64,000 nucleotides of DNA from Zeaxanthinibacter sp. PT1 (GCF_028464225.1 NZ_JAQPCN010000005.1:62001-126000); one strand, 5' to 3'. Positions 9,423-18,851 are shown, counted from the first letter of the stretch. Program-made: numbers and translations. Notes: generated by a model not told the origin, from the letters alone.

Positions 9423-10832
9423 ATGCGCACCTACCTTGGAAGCCTACTCTTTCTATTATGTAGTATATGCGGCCTTAGTGCCCAGAATTCGGCCGATTGC
9501 CGGTCCGCAATTCCTGTTTGCGCAGATGCCCCAACCTTTGCTGCTGCGGATGGTAGCGGGGATATAGATGATTTTGACCCTAACCAGATTACCCAGTCCG
9601 GATGTTTGGAAAAGGGAAGTGTAAGCTCCGATAACATTGAAAACAACACTTCCTGGTATGTGTTCCGGGCCGGAACTGACGGACAGATCGGTTTTGATAT
9701 TGAAGCCCTGCCTGCCAGTGGGAATACGATAACGGCCGAATGGGATTTTGCACTTTATGGTCCCGATGTAAGTTGCGCGGAAATAAGCTCGGGCACTGCC
9801 CAGCCGATCCGTTGTAATTATGAAACCAATAATACGCGATTCACCGGGGTTGGTGTAAATCCTGAAAACGGGCAGCGCGGGGAGCCGCCCCTGACACAGA
9901 ACCAGAATACCTATGACGACTGGTTACAGGTAGCTGCCGGGGAAGTTTACTACCTCCTAATCAACAATTTCAACACAAATTTTAACGGGGATCCTGAGCC
10001 CTATTCCCTGACTTTTACAGGAAGTAGTGTGGATGCGGACCAGAATAATGCTTTAGACTGCAGCCTTCGTGATGAATACCTTGGGCAGGATATAACGGCA
10101 TGTGAAGGCGATCCCGATATAGTTTTAACCGCTGCAAATTCACCGGCAGGTCCTAATATCTCTAACATCACCTGGTCTTACGACGATAATGATGACGGGA
10201 ATCCCATCGTAGTAGCCAGTGGTCCTGCAGAAACAGAATATACCGTTAGTAGCCCGGATTCCGGTCGATATTTTGCTGTAGTGGAAAATTCCGCTGGCCA
10301 AAGTTATGCGGATGACATCCTGATCCAATTTAATGGACCACCGGTTTTTGACAGGGTAGAAGTTCTCAGTGAACTTTCCGATAATAATACGGTACAGGTA
10401 TTTGTGCAGGGTAACGGGAGATACGAGTATGCTGTAAACGGCGGAGATTTCCAGGATTCCCCGATTTTCCAAGACGTTCCCCCGGGTCTGAACACCGTGC
10501 TTATAGACGATAAGGATGGTTGCGGCTCAGTGGGGCCGGAACAATTTTTAGTCGTTGGATACCCAAAATATTTTACCCCGAACGGTGATGGAATCCACGA
10601 TTTCTGGAACATCCTCGGGATTGAGACCCTGGAGAACCCGGTCGTTTTTATCTTTGACCGCTATGGTAAACTGCTGAAGCAGTTAGATGATATTACCCTG
10701 GGCTGGGACGGTACTTTTAATGGAAGAAGGTTACCATCTACAGATTATTGGTTCCGACTGGAGTATACTGCAGATCTCAATGGTACTCCTACCCCTCAAG
10801 TGCTACAGTCTCATTTTAGCCTAAGGCGATAA
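9423..10832 (+). CDS. Secreted T9SS type B protein, shorter paralogue of the preceding gene
   Basis: Exported protein of 469 residues from the ATG at 9423. The frame can be extended to a TTG at 9399, but starting at the ATG gives a clean signal peptide (MRTYLGSLLFLLCSICGLSAQ without the last residue counted as mature) and is preferred. The N-terminal domain repeats the pattern of the upstream gene (SADCRSAIPVC, WYVF, WDFALYG, YYLLINNF), followed by one Ig-like region and the type B sorting domain starting at YFTPNGDGIHDFWNI. It lacks about 130 residues of middle modules found in the upstream copy. A bidirectional terminator follows. Tandem duplication followed by module loss or gain is likely. 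Confidence 0.9.
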   Translation: MRTYLGSLLFLLCSICGLSAQNSADCRSAIPVCADAPTFAAADGSGDIDDFDPNQITQSGCLEKGSVSSDNIENNTSWYVFRAGTDGQIGFDIEALPASGNTITAEWDFALYGPDVSCAEISSGTAQPIRCNYETNNTRFTGVGVNPENGQRGEPPLTQNQNTYDDWLQVAAGEVYYLLINNFNTNFNGDPEPYSLTFTGSSVDADQNNALDCSLRDEYLGQDITACEGDPDIVLTAANSPAGPNISNITWSYDDNDDGNPIVVASGPAETEYTVSSPDSGRYFAVVENSAGQSYADDILIQFNGPPVFDRVEVLSELSDNNTVQVFVQGNGRYEYAVNGGDFQDSPIFQDVPPGLNTVLIDDKDGCGSVGPEQFLVVGYPKYFTPNGDGIHDFWNILGIETLENPVVFIFDRYGKLLKQLDDITLGWDGTFNGRRLPSTDYWFRLEYTADLNGTPTPQVLQSHFSLRR

Positions 10833-10857
10833 AAAAAAGCCGGGATGGTTCCGGCTT
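10831..10857. terminator. Bidirectional terminator between convergent genes
   Basis: Seven-base perfect arms (10837-10843 and 10851-10857) with eight A on the left side, so the minus-strand reading gives a strong U-run for the barrel gene at 10884-12392. On the plus strand the T-run is weak. Confidence 0.75.
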
Positions 10858-10883
10858 CCTTCTGATTAAGATATGGGATGCTA

Positions 10884-12392
10884 TTAAAAACTTAAGGTAT
10901 ATCCTAGGGATACATTAGTGTTGACTGCCTGTATATTGGCGGGGGTAGTTAAACCAATGTCAAAGAATTGCTGACTGCTGTCTCTTTCAGAGCGGCTGAA
11001 GGCCAGGTCCAGGCGGTTAGGGCCAAAGGTGTATCCAAGGCCGGCAGAATAACCGCTAAGGTCCCCAATGGTACTGCCATCTTCAAATGGACTCTCTTCA
11101 AATCGATAACCGGCTCTCAAACTTAGCTGGTCTATCCTGTATTCTCCACCCAATCGGTAAGTATTTACCGCTCCTAGGCGATTTTGAATATCCTGATTCT
11201 GAGCGTTAAAGAATGGATCGGCGGCAGGTCTTAATTCTGCTTCGGACATGTCCTGGTAGCCATAATCAAAACTCAGCAATCCGTCCTTGCCAAAGATCAT
11301 AGCTACACTACCGGTCAGCTTAGAAGGCGTTTTAATAGTGTATTGTTCAAATAGGTTAACAATATTGAAATCGATAAAGCTTATATCCACATCGGCAAGA
11401 TCAGAATTAATACGCTGCGAAGTGTCATCGGTCAGCCTGTACCAGGTTGGGGACTGGTAACTACCACCAACCCTGATCTGGTCGGTCAGTTTTGCAATCG
11501 CTCCTAAAGAGAATGAAAAACCGGAGCCTTCTGTATGCAACAGGTTGTCAAAAGTGGTGAATTGTATTTCCGAATCGACATCATAACCCCGCTCATCGAA
11601 AAAGGTGACCTTATCCATCAATATGGTATGAAAATTAAGCGAAGCACCCAGGTAAAGCTGCTCCTTGTACTGAGAAGCCATGTTTACCGTGAATTTCCCA
11701 TTATACCCTGAAGTACTCTGGTAGAATTCCTGGTTAACATTACTGTATGATGCATTTGAAATATAGCTGGTGTTGTTATCGTCATCCGGGTCTGCAGGAT
11801 CTATGATACCCCCGTAATATCCCAGGAATGCTTGCTGCTCTGTAAATCCAAGGCTAGAACCAATATCCAGGTATGCATCCTCGATAAATTCACCGTCCCG
11901 GAGCAATAGTTGCCCAAACGGAACTCCTGCTGCAGCCTCAAGGAAATAGTTATCGATTCCCTGAGTGCTGTTCCCGGCAGCGAAGACCTCGTTGTCAAAA
12001 TTCTGCACCAGGTCGTAATTGATCGCCAGGGCAAGTTTTTTCCAGTCCGATGAACCGGAACGGTTATTAAAAACAAAAACACCTCCCACCTGGTTGATCT
12101 CCAGGTAATTTGATTCGTTAGAGTTGATGCTGTTAAAATAAGAAGCCTGGTTGTCACGGTTATAATTACTGCCGGTAACACCAAAGGTGCTGAAGTTAAA
12201 CACTGCAGATCCTGCAGGGTTAACATTCAGGGCAGAAAGGTCTCCGCCCAATGCTCCGAACGCGCCACTCATGGCCTGGAACCTCGCAGTTCCCTGAAGA
12301 TCTTCGCCGCTGTAACGCAGCACGTCATTTATATTCTGGCCGTTTGCAGCAAAGCAAAGCAAAGCCAGGAATAAGATACTTACTCTTTTCAT
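10884..12392 (-). CDS. Outer-membrane beta-barrel protein, OmpP1/FadL-like
   Basis: Protein of 502 residues from ATG 12392 (the frame extends to a GTG at 12419, but the signal peptide MKRVSILFLALLCFAANGQ starts at the ATG). The mature N-terminus contains the OmpP1/FadL-like ARFQAMSGAFGALGGDLSALNVNPAGSAVF segment, split here as AMSGAFGALGGDLSAL and NVNPAGSAVF, and the rest has alternating aromatic/polar strands ending in an aromatic C-terminal residue (LGYTLSF), as expected of an outer-membrane barrel. FadL proteins import hydrophobic compounds; the substrate here is unknown. It follows the 12425-13648 lipoprotein gene by 32 bases and is probably co-transcribed. Confidence 0.85.
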   Translation of the reverse strand: MKRVSILFLALLCFAANGQNINDVLRYSGEDLQGTARFQAMSGAFGALGGDLSALNVNPAGSAVFNFSTFGVTGSNYNRDNQASYFNSINSNESNYLEINQVGGVFVFNNRSGSSDWKKLALAINYDLVQNFDNEVFAAGNSTQGIDNYFLEAAAGVPFGQLLLRDGEFIEDAYLDIGSSLGFTEQQAFLGYYGGIIDPADPDDDNNTSYISNASYSNVNQEFYQSTSGYNGKFTVNMASQYKEQLYLGASLNFHTILMDKVTFFDERGYDVDSEIQFTTFDNLLHTEGSGFSFSLGAIAKLTDQIRVGGSYQSPTWYRLTDDTSQRINSDLADVDISFIDFNIVNLFEQYTIKTPSKLTGSVAMIFGKDGLLSFDYGYQDMSEAELRPAADPFFNAQNQDIQNRLGAVNTYRLGGEYRIDQLSLRAGYRFEESPFEDGSTIGDLSGYSAGLGYTFGPNRLDLAFSRSERDSSQQFFDIGLTTPANIQAVNTNVSLGYTLSF

Positions 12393-12424
12393 TTTTTTCT
12401 GATTAAGGTGATGAAACACTCCGC

Positions 12425-13648
12425 TTATGAATTACGCCTGCCACCGCTTCGCGAACTACCGGAAGATCTTGTACCAGAGGAAGACCTGCTGGGTGAAGAA
12501 CTTCTCATAGTTCCGGAGCTCCTGCTTCCGCTGCTGCGGCCAGAGCTGCGGTACCCTGAACTGCGAGAACTGCTACGGGTAGAGCTCTTGTAGCCCGAGC
12601 TTCTGCCTGAAGAACTCCTTTGCGGAGAACTCCTGTAGCTTCGCTGGTTGGTACCCTGCCTGTATGATCCACTACGCTGGGGTGTACTGCGATAGTTCTG
12701 GCTCCTGGTATTCCCGTTGTATTTGGGAGCAGTACGTGTACTGCGACTAGACCTGTAGGCGCGGTTACGCTCTACTGCAGACCTGCTCTGACTTCTTGCC
12801 GTAGCACCATTGCGGTAATTCCTGGAACTCCTGTTTATGGCAGCAGATCGGTCCTGGTTAGATCTTCCGCTGTTGGTCCTGTACCTGCTGTTGGTGCGGG
12901 TGTTAAGGTTAGAGCGACCCTGTAGCGCAGTAGCTGAACGGCTGTCGCGGTATATGCCACGTCTTGTACGATTGTAGGCATAATTATTCCGATAATTGTT
13001 ATAATAATAAGGGTAATAATAGGGCGAGTAAAATCTTCGGTTCCATCCCCATCCATATGGAGAATAGAAGCCGCCGCCCCAGCCCCAGCCATAGCCGTAA
13101 TAACCACCACCCCAGAAGGGATCGTAGAAGCCGCCGTAATTCCATGGATTATTCCATCCCCAGCCCCAACGGAACCGGTTGTAGCCCCATGGGTAGCCAA
13201 GACCAAATCCGAATCCATATCCGAAGCCGCCCCAGCCCCAGTTATCATCGTAGATATTGATATTTACATTGGTTGCATTATCTCCCCAGCCACCATAACC
13301 ATTATAGGTATTGTCTGTAGCATAATAGCTGGTATCTACACCAAGACTGTCTTGTTCGGTATCGCTATAATAGGAATCGATATCGGTAAAGACTTCGCTT
13401 TCCAGGATATCGTCGTATTCCTCGGCTTTCTGCCCGAAATAATCACCATAAATATTATCGTCGTTCCTGACCACTTCTTGCTGACGCTGTCCTTTTTCTA
13501 CCCGGACAGTTTCTCCCCCGTCGGCATAAATGCCGTCAGAGTCGTAATAGGAAGCCTGTTGGTAAGAGCCACAGGATTGCAGCAACAGTCCGATCAGGAC
13601 CGCCGGAAGCAGTAACTGTGAGGTGGAGCGTGGTATAGATTGTATCAT
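12425..13648 (-). CDS. Low-complexity lipoprotein, Gly/Tyr/Trp-rich core and Ser/Arg-rich tail
   Basis: Putative lipoprotein of 407 residues from ATG 13648; a TTG at 13675 extends the frame but adds nothing to the signal peptide. The lipobox LLQSC gives Cys26. Residues 27-120 are acidic, with many Asp and Tyr. Residues about 125-230 are dominated by Gly, Trp, Tyr and Phe (WGWGGGFYSPYGWGW type). The remaining 175 residues are almost all Ser, Arg, Gly, Tyr and Asn. I recognise no enzyme domain. Similar low-complexity envelope proteins occur in Flavobacteria and are often given misleading names. A structural or nucleic-acid/polyanion-binding surface role is possible but unproven. Confidence 0.75.
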   Translation of the reverse strand: MIQSIPRSTSQLLLPAVLIGLLLQSCGSYQQASYYDSDGIYADGGETVRVEKGQRQQEVVRNDDNIYGDYFGQKAEEYDDILESEVFTDIDSYYSDTEQDSLGVDTSYYATDNTYNGYGGWGDNATNVNINIYDDNWGWGGFGYGFGFGLGYPWGYNRFRWGWGWNNPWNYGGFYDPFWGGGYYGYGWGWGGGFYSPYGWGWNRRFYSPYYYPYYYNNYRNNYAYNRTRRGIYRDSRSATALQGRSNLNTRTNSRYRTNSGRSNQDRSAAINRSSRNYRNGATARSQSRSAVERNRAYRSSRSTRTAPKYNGNTRSQNYRSTPQRSGSYRQGTNQRSYRSSPQRSSSGRSSGYKSSTRSSSRSSGYRSSGRSSGSRSSGTMRSSSPSRSSSGTRSSGSSRSGGRRNS

Positions 13649-13663
13649 GGTGATAAATTTAAT

Positions 13664-13705
13664 ATTGTTGAACAATTAAAAATAGTTAGTTTTACCGAAC
13701 TATTT
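13664..13705. promoter_or_regulatory. Two inverted repeats between divergent genes
   Basis: A 13-bp palindrome ATTGTT-G-AACAAT (13664-13676) is followed at once by 8-bp inverted arms aaatagtt / aactattt (13680-13687 and 13698-13705, 10-base spacer). Both lie between the divergently transcribed lipoprotein gene and proS, in a 97-bp gap that must hold both promoters. Regulatory use is inferred. Confidence 0.4.
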
Positions 13706-13745
13706 CCGTTAAGGAAGTCACAAGTTTTATGCCAAAGTATAGCTA

Positions 13746-15221
13746 ATGGGTAAAAATCTAACAAAACGCAGCGAAGATTATTCCAAGTGGTATAATGAAC
13801 TCGTTGTAAAAGCCGATATGGCTGAGAATTCAGGGGTTAGGGGTTGTATGGTGATCAAACCCTATGGATTCGCGATCTGGGAGAAGATGCAGGCACAGTT
13901 GGATAAGATGTTCAAAGAAACAGGACATGAAAACGCTTATTTCCCCTTATTTATTCCAAAATCATACCTGAGTCGCGAAGCCAGTCATGTGGAAGGCTTT
14001 GCAAAAGAGTGCGCCGTGGTCACCCACTATCGCCTTAAAAATGCCGAGGATGGTAGCGGGATCATCGTAGATGAGGATGCCAAACTGGAGGAGGAGCTTA
14101 TTGTAAGGCCTACCTCGGAGACCATTATATGGGATACCTATAGAAAGTGGATTCAGTCTTACAGGGATCTTCCTTTGCTGATCAACCAGTGGGCAAATGT
14201 TGTTCGATGGGAGATGCGGACACGCCTTTTCCTGCGTACGTCAGAATTTCTTTGGCAAGAAGGGCATACGGCCCATGCGACCAAGCAAGAAGCTATAGAA
14301 GAGGCAGAGACCATATTAAAGATCTATGCCACCTTTGCAGAGGAATATATGGCCGTTCCTGTCATTCAGGGAACTAAGACCGAGAGCGAGCGATTCGCCG
14401 GGGCTGTGGAAACCTATTGTATTGAAGCATTGATGCAAGACGGTAAAGCGTTACAAGCGGGTACTTCTCACTTCCTGGGGCAGAATTTCGCCAAGGCCTT
14501 TGATGTTAAATTTGCCAATAAAGAAGGGGTACAGGAACATGTGTGGGCAACCTCATGGGGGGTTTCTACTCGCCTAATGGGTGCCCTGGTCATGACGCAC
14601 AGTGATGATAACGGCCTGGTGCTTCCGCCTTCCTTAGCACCCATACAGGTGGTAATAGTACCTATCTATAAGGGGATAGATCAGTTGGATGAGATTTCTG
14701 AAACGGTTGATCCGCTGGTAAAAGAATTACGAGCTAAAGGGATTTCTGTAAAATTCGATAAGCGCGACACGCATAAACCAGGTTTTAAATTCAATGAGTA
14801 CGAATTAAAGGGGATTCCAATTAGGTTAGCCATAGGGCAAAGAGACTTGCAAAATGGTACTTACGAGGTGGCCAGGCGCGATACCCTTAGTAAGGAGACT
14901 ATCGCCGCTGCAGAAGTAGTGGATAAGATAGAGTATTTGCTTAAGGATATTCAGCGTAATATCTTTGAAAAAGCGAAAGACTACCGGGATGATCATATCA
15001 CCAGGGTAGACAGCTACCAGGAGTTTAAGGAGGTTTTGAAGAATAAAGGCGGATTTATTTCTGCTCATTGGGACGGAACAATCGAAACAGAAGACCGGAT
15101 TAAGGAAGAGACCAAGGCTACCATCCGTTGTATTCCTATCGATGCAGAAGAGGAAGCAGGGGAGTGTATCATCAGTGGAAAACCTTCTTCGGGGAGGGTA
15201 CTTTTCGCTAAGGCATATTAA
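13746..15221 (+). CDS. proS: Proline--tRNA ligase, short (ProS type 3) form
   Basis: Class II aminoacyl-tRNA synthetase of 491 residues charging tRNA-Pro. It is the eukaryote/archaeon-like form: no editing insert between motifs 2 and 3, and a C-terminal zinc-type extension after the anticodon-binding domain. Motif 2 is seen in [18 protein letters not shown], and the proline-site/motif 3 region in [15 protein letters not shown]. The anticodon-binding domain begins near residue 300. Start ATG at 13746. This ProS type is common in Bacteroidota. The tRNA-Glu genes follow 100 bases downstream under their own promoter. Confidence 0.97.
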   Translation: MGKNLTKRSEDYSKWYNELVVKADMAENSGVRGCMVIKPYGFAIWEKMQAQLDKMFKETGHENAYFPLFIPKSYLSREASHVEGFAKECAVVTHYRLKNAEDGSGIIVDEDAKLEEELIVRPTSETIIWDTYRKWIQSYRDLPLLINQWANVVRWEMRTRLFLRTSEFLWQEGHTAHATKQEAIEEAETILKIYATFAEEYMAVPVIQGTKTESERFAGAVETYCIEALMQDGKALQAGTSHFLGQNFAKAFDVKFANKEGVQEHVWATSWGVSTRLMGALVMTHSDDNGLVLPPSLAPIQVVIVPIYKGIDQLDEISETVDPLVKELRAKGISVKFDKRDTHKPGFKFNEYELKGIPIRLAIGQRDLQNGTYEVARRDTLSKETIAAAEVVDKIEYLLKDIQRNIFEKAKDYRDDHITRVDSYQEFKEVLKNKGGFISAHWDGTIETEDRIKEETKATIRCIPIDAEEEAGECIISGKPSSGRVLFAKAY

Positions 15222-15247
15222 TGATGCTAAAAAAAATTCTATAGGTC

Positions 15248-15277
15248 TTGCGGTAGTAAAAAATAATTGTATTTTTG
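15248..15277 (+). promoter_or_regulatory. Promoter for the tRNA-Glu genes
   Basis: TTG at 15248-15250 and TATTTTTG at 15270-15277 with 19 bases between them, a good match to the Bacteroidota -33/-7 promoter. The -7 box ends 48 bases before the first tRNA-Glu. Confidence 0.7.
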
Positions 15278-15325
15278 CACCCACCTAATCGAAAAAAATT
15301 AGGCGCCGCTAAGCGGTATTTTATT

Positions 15326-15397
15326 GGCCCGTTCGTCTAGGGGTTAGGACGCCAGGTTTTCATCCTGGTAACAGGGGTTCGATTCCCCTACGGGCTA
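15326..15397 (+). tRNA. tRNA-Glu (TTC), copy 1
   Basis: Folds as a cloverleaf of 72 bases: acceptor GGCCCGT with ACGGGCT (G1 pairs with U72 as a wobble), anticodon stem CCAGG/CCTGG with loop TTTTCAT giving anticodon TTC, and T-arm ending GGTTCGATTCCCC. The CCA end is not encoded. An identical copy follows 120 bases downstream. Confidence 0.97.
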
Positions 15398-15445
15398 CTA
15401 GCAGTTTTCAAGGACTGCGGCTCTCAGTTCTTGGAGTTATTTATT

Positions 15446-15517
15446 GGCCCGTTCGTCTAGGGGTTAGGACGCCAGGTTTTCATCCTGGTAACAGGGGTTC
15501 GATTCCCCTACGGGCTA
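15446..15517 (+). tRNA. tRNA-Glu (TTC), copy 2
   Basis: Base-for-base identical to the tRNA-Glu at 15326-15397, and the identity extends a few bases outside the gene on both sides. The two genes probably share the promoter at 15248-15277. The 48-base spacer between them has no terminator-like hairpin. Confidence 0.97.
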
Positions 15518-15568
15518 CAAGTTTACAGTTCGCTTACAGCGACAGAAAAAATTATAAGAGGAAGAAAG

Positions 15569-15820
15569 ATGGCAAATCACAAATCTGCATTAAAGAGGAT
15601 AAGAAGAAACGAGTCTGTGCGCCTTCGTAACAGGTACCAGCACAAGACCACCCGTAACGCGATCAAAAAATTGCGTAGCGAAACTGACAAGAAGGCTGCT
15701 GAGACCTTGTTGCCAACAGTGGTCAGTATGATCGATAAATTATCCAAACGCAATATCATCCACGCTAATAAGGCTGCAAACCTTAAGAGCAAGCTGATGA
15801 AGCAGGTTGCTACCCTTTAA
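15569..15820 (+). CDS. rpsT: 30S ribosomal protein S20
   Basis: Primary 16S rRNA-binding protein of the small subunit, 83 residues, highly basic and helical, with the usual start [15 protein letters not shown] and the [11 protein letters not shown] end. Start ATG at 15569, preceded by a purine-rich aagaggaagaaag that could act as a ribosome binding site, which is unusual in this window where most starts lack one. A strong terminator follows 24 bases after the stop. Confidence 0.98.
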   Translation: MANHKSALKRIRRNESVRLRNRYQHKTTRNAIKKLRSETDKKAAETLLPTVVSMIDKLSKRNIIHANKAANLKSKLMKQVATL

Positions 15821-15844
15821 TTAAGGAAATTACATCAAAGCATT

Positions 15845-15871
15845 ATCCTGGCCCAAGGCCAGGATTTTTTT
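15845..15871 (+). terminator. Strong terminator after rpsT
   Basis: Nine-base perfect stem ATCCTGGCC/GGCCAGGAT (15845-15853 and 15857-15865) with a 3-base loop and seven T. Confidence 0.95.
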
Positions 15872-15879
15872 GTTTATAG

Positions 15880-16482
15880 CTATTCGTAGATACGGATGAT
15901 TTCTCCGCGTCCCCTGCCTTCCACACTCCTTATGTAAGCCCTCACCACCTTGTCCATAGGTATGGGGTGATGGCCCGGGAAATAAGATGAATATTTTTCT
16001 ACGGCATCTTCAACAAGGCCGGAGGATACCACGTTAACCCTGATTCCTTTCTTTATTTCCAGGTCTACTGCCTTTACAAAACTGTGAATGCCGCCATTCA
16101 CCATCGCAGCGCTGGTGGTCATGGGCACAGGGTCATCTGCCAGTATACCTGTAGTCAGGGTTATTGATGCGCCTTTTGGCAGGTATTCAGCTCCTAACCT
16201 CACCAAATTTACCTGTCCCATTAATTTACTTTGAAGCCCAACCTGGTAATCAGCCTCACTCATATCGTAGAAAGGCGCCCACTTGGCTTCTCCCGCAATA
16301 CAGATCACCGCGTCTAATTCACCTGCATCTCGGTACATCTTTTCTATGCTTTCACTATCACTGATATCTACTTGTATATCCCCATTATTTCGACCTGCCA
16401 GAATTACCTGGTGTTCCATTGAAAAATGTTCAGTGACTCGTTTCCCTATAGTTCCGTAGCCGCCAATAATTAATATTCTCAT
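15880..16482 (-). CDS. Short-chain dehydrogenase/reductase-like protein without the standard catalytic tyrosine
   Basis: Rossmann-fold protein of 200 residues. The N-terminus has the dinucleotide-binding GGYGTIGKRV and the AGR turn expected for NADP. The NAG-like motif is ICIAGEA. Where classical SDRs have S...YxxxK, this protein reads TTGILADDPVPMTTSAAMVNGGIHSFVKAV, quoted here in two parts as TTGILADDP and AAMVNGGIHSFVKAV: the lysine survives but the tyrosine does not. It is also short. It resembles the Lin1944-like SDR group, whose active site is known to be incomplete. Substrate unknown; an NAD(P)-binding regulatory role is as likely as catalysis. Confidence 0.8.
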   Translation of the reverse strand: MRILIIGGYGTIGKRVTEHFSMEHQVILAGRNNGDIQVDISDSESIEKMYRDAGELDAVICIAGEAKWAPFYDMSEADYQVGLQSKLMGQVNLVRLGAEYLPKGASITLTTGILADDPVPMTTSAAMVNGGIHSFVKAVDLEIKKGIRVNVVSSGLVEDAVEKYSSYFPGHHPIPMDKVVRAYIRSVEGRGRGEIIRIYE

Positions 16483-16503
16483 AAGTTTTTATTTGATATT
16501 CAA

Positions 16504-16540
16504 GGATAAAAAAAATCCCGGTACTGCAAAGTACCGGGAT
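16504..16540 (-). terminator. Terminator of rho
   Basis: Ten-base perfect stem GTACCGGGAT-type (16515-16524 with 16531-16540), six-base loop, then eight U on the minus strand. It lies 24 bases after the rho stop codon. Confidence 0.95.
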
Positions 16541-16563
16541 CAATATTTCGAATTAGTTCCGTT

Positions 16564-18216
16564 TTACTGACTCATGGTCATCAGGAATTCTTCGTTGTTT
16601 TTGGTTTGCTTAATACGCTGTTCCATGAATTCCATGGCTTCTACCGGGTTCATGTCTGCAAGGTACTTGCGCATGATCCACATACGTTGAATGGTATTCT
16701 CGTCCAGCAAGAGGTCGTCTCTTCGTGTAGAAGATGAGATCAGGTCTATAGCAGGGAATATCCTACGGTTACTGATACGCCTGTCTAGCTGTAATTCCAT
16801 GTTACCTGTTCCCTTGAATTCTTCAAAGATCACTTCGTCCATCTTAGATCCGGTTTCTGTCAGTGCGGTTGCAATGATAGATAGTGATCCGCCATTTTCT
16901 ATATTACGGGCTGCACCGAAGAAACGTTTGGGCTTGTGCAGAGCATTCGCGTCCACACCTCCGGATAATACTTTTCCGGATGCCGGCTGAACCGTATTAT
17001 ATGCTCTGGCCAACCGGGTGATCGAATCGAGCAGGATAACCACATCATGACCGCACTCTACAAGTCGCTTGGCCTTTTCAAGGACAATGTTCGCGACCCT
17101 TACGTGTTCGGTAGCTTCCTTATCAAAAGTAGAGGCTACTACTTCTCCTCGTACGTTACGTTGCATGTCCGTAACTTCTTCAGGTCTTTCATCGATAAGT
17201 AGGATGATCTGGTATACTTCCGGGTGATTAGCCGCAATAGCGTTAGCGATATCTTTCAGCAACATGGTTTTACCCGTCTTAGGTTGCGATACGATCATAC
17301 CACGCTGTCCTTTACCAATGGGGCAGAACAGGTCCATGATACGGGTAGAAATGTTGCTCTGGCGCTCGGCTAGTTTAAATTTTTCCCTGGGGAATAAGGG
17401 AGTCAAATGCTCAAAGGATACCCGGTCCCTGACCACTTGCGGGTCTAGGCCATTGATCTTATTTACCTTGATCAGCGGGAAATACTTTTCCCCTTCTTTT
17501 GGCGGTCTTACGTTTCCTAGAACAGTGTCGCCGGTCTTTAAACCAAACAGGCGTATCTGGGATTGAGAAACATAAATATCGTCAGGAGATGAGAGGTAGT
17601 TGTAATCTGATGATCTTAAAAAGCCGTAACCGTCCTGCATGATATCCAGAACTCCTTCGCTTTCTATGATGCTGTCAAACTCGTACTCGGGTTGCTTGTA
17701 CTTGTTTTTCAGATCCTTGTCAAAATTGTTGTTATCTTTTTTATCCCTGTTGCTCTTAGGGTGAGGGCTCCTTTTATCCCTGGACTTTTGCTGGGGGTTG
17801 TTTTTGTCCCGGTTACCCTGCTGCCTGTTGTCCTGCTGTTTTTCTTCAGGTTTTTCCTGTCTTTCAGGCTTTGAGGCGGGAGCTTCAGATTTTTGCTGCG
17901 GGGCATTGTTGCTGCCACGGTTGTCCTTGGGGCTGTCTTTGCTGACACGGGCTCTTTTAGGTTTGCTCCTGGAATCCTTGTTTTGCGGTTCCTTAGACTG
18001 GGCGTCCTTGTTTTGTGAGTCCTTGTTCTCTGTTGGGGCTGCGGTTGTCGTAGCTACAGTTTCCTTTACAGCCTTAGGGTTGCTGGCCTGAACATCGAGA
18101 ATCTGGTAGACCAGGTCTAATTTTTTCAGGGTTTTATATTTAGAAACATTTAAATCTTTAGCAATGCTTTGAAGCTCGGGAAGCTTCTTTGCTTTTAAAT
18201 CGGAAATCTCAAACAT
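16564..18216 (-). CDS. rho: Transcription termination factor Rho with long disordered insertion
   Basis: Hexameric RNA helicase of 550 residues that ends transcription. Residues 1-43 are the Rho N-terminal helical domain ([16 protein letters not shown]). Residues about 50-180 are an insertion almost entirely of Lys, Asp, Asn, Gln, Ser, Arg and Pro. The RNA-binding cold-shock-like domain follows ([21 protein letters not shown] region, about 185-260), then the ATPase with P-loop [11 protein letters not shown] near residue 313 and Walker [19 protein letters not shown]. The E. coli protein has 419 residues, so the extra length is the insertion. Such insertions are known in Bacteroidota Rho. Start ATG at 18216. 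Confidence 0.97.
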   Translation of the reverse strand: MFEISDLKAKKLPELQSIAKDLNVSKYKTLKKLDLVYQILDVQASNPKAVKETVATTTAAPTENKDSQNKDAQSKEPQNKDSRSKPKRARVSKDSPKDNRGSNNAPQQKSEAPASKPERQEKPEEKQQDNRQQGNRDKNNPQQKSRDKRSPHPKSNRDKKDNNNFDKDLKNKYKQPEYEFDSIIESEGVLDIMQDGYGFLRSSDYNYLSSPDDIYVSQSQIRLFGLKTGDTVLGNVRPPKEGEKYFPLIKVNKINGLDPQVVRDRVSFEHLTPLFPREKFKLAERQSNISTRIMDLFCPIGKGQRGMIVSQPKTGKTMLLKDIANAIAANHPEVYQIILLIDERPEEVTDMQRNVRGEVVASTFDKEATEHVRVANIVLEKAKRLVECGHDVVILLDSITRLARAYNTVQPASGKVLSGGVDANALHKPKRFFGAARNIENGGSLSIIATALTETGSKMDEVIFEEFKGTGNMELQLDRRISNRRIFPAIDLISSSTRRDDLLLDENTIQRMWIMRKYLADMNPVEAMEFMEQRIKQTKNNEEFLMTMSQ

Positions 18217-18378
18217 CGAGTATTGAATAAGTTATACTTTGGTAAAAAAGTCTATGAAGTAGTGTTATTGTGGGTGTTACGAGGGAATGAAATCCCAGTC
18301 GGTAAGTGTTACATCTAATAACAAAGCAATATTACAAATAATTTTCAATATTTGCCCTGTAAAATTCAAAAAGACCTG

Positions 18379-18386
18379 TATTTTTG
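18379..18386 (+). promoter_or_regulatory. Candidate -7 box for the DUF4293 gene
   Basis: TATTTTTG, 23 bases before the start codon at 18410. The nearest TTTG upstream (18351-18354) is 24 bases away, longer than the usual 19-21. Confidence 0.4.
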
Positions 18387-18409
18387 CACTTCGAATGACC
18401 ATTTAGACC

Positions 18410-18820
18410 ATGATCCAAAGAATTCAGAGCTTATATTTACTGATTGTTGCCATTTTAGGAGGAGTGCTTCCTTTCTGGCTTAATCTGTGGTCTGATGCAG
18501 ATGGCAACGCGATGTTCGCCAAAGATGACGTGCTCATCTCTGCCTCCTTTTTTGGATCGGCCCTTTTGGCAATTGTGGCCATTTCCCTGTTCAAGTATCG
18601 AAAAAAACAGTTCATTTGTAACCGTTTTAATATAATATTGAATCTTTTTTTACTGGGATTTTTCGTTTACCGATCACTAAACTTATCCGGAGAAACCTCG
18701 GTTTCAGAGAAGGGTATTGGGATGTTGATTCCTGTATTTTCTATCGTTTTCTTGGTCTTGGCCAACAAGTCCATAAAGAAGGATGAAGATCTTGTAAAAT
18801 CTGTAGATCGCTTACGTTAA
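18410..18820 (+). CDS. DUF4293 family membrane protein
   Basis: Small integral membrane protein of 136 residues with four hydrophobic segments (about 5-25, 45-63, 72-88 and 105-123) and the DUF4293 start MIQRIQSLYLLIVAIL. No enzymatic motif is visible; function unknown. It is transcribed divergently from rho across a 193-bp gap, an arrangement I believe is common in this class, and ends in its own strong terminator, so it is monocistronic. Confidence 0.85.
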   Translation: MIQRIQSLYLLIVAILGGVLPFWLNLWSDADGNAMFAKDDVLISASFFGSALLAIVAISLFKYRKKQFICNRFNIILNLFLLGFFVYRSLNLSGETSVSEKGIGMLIPVFSIVFLVLANKSIKKDEDLVKSVDRLR

Positions 18821-18851
18821 ACCTAACATCTTAGTAGTATTAGTGCGTAAG

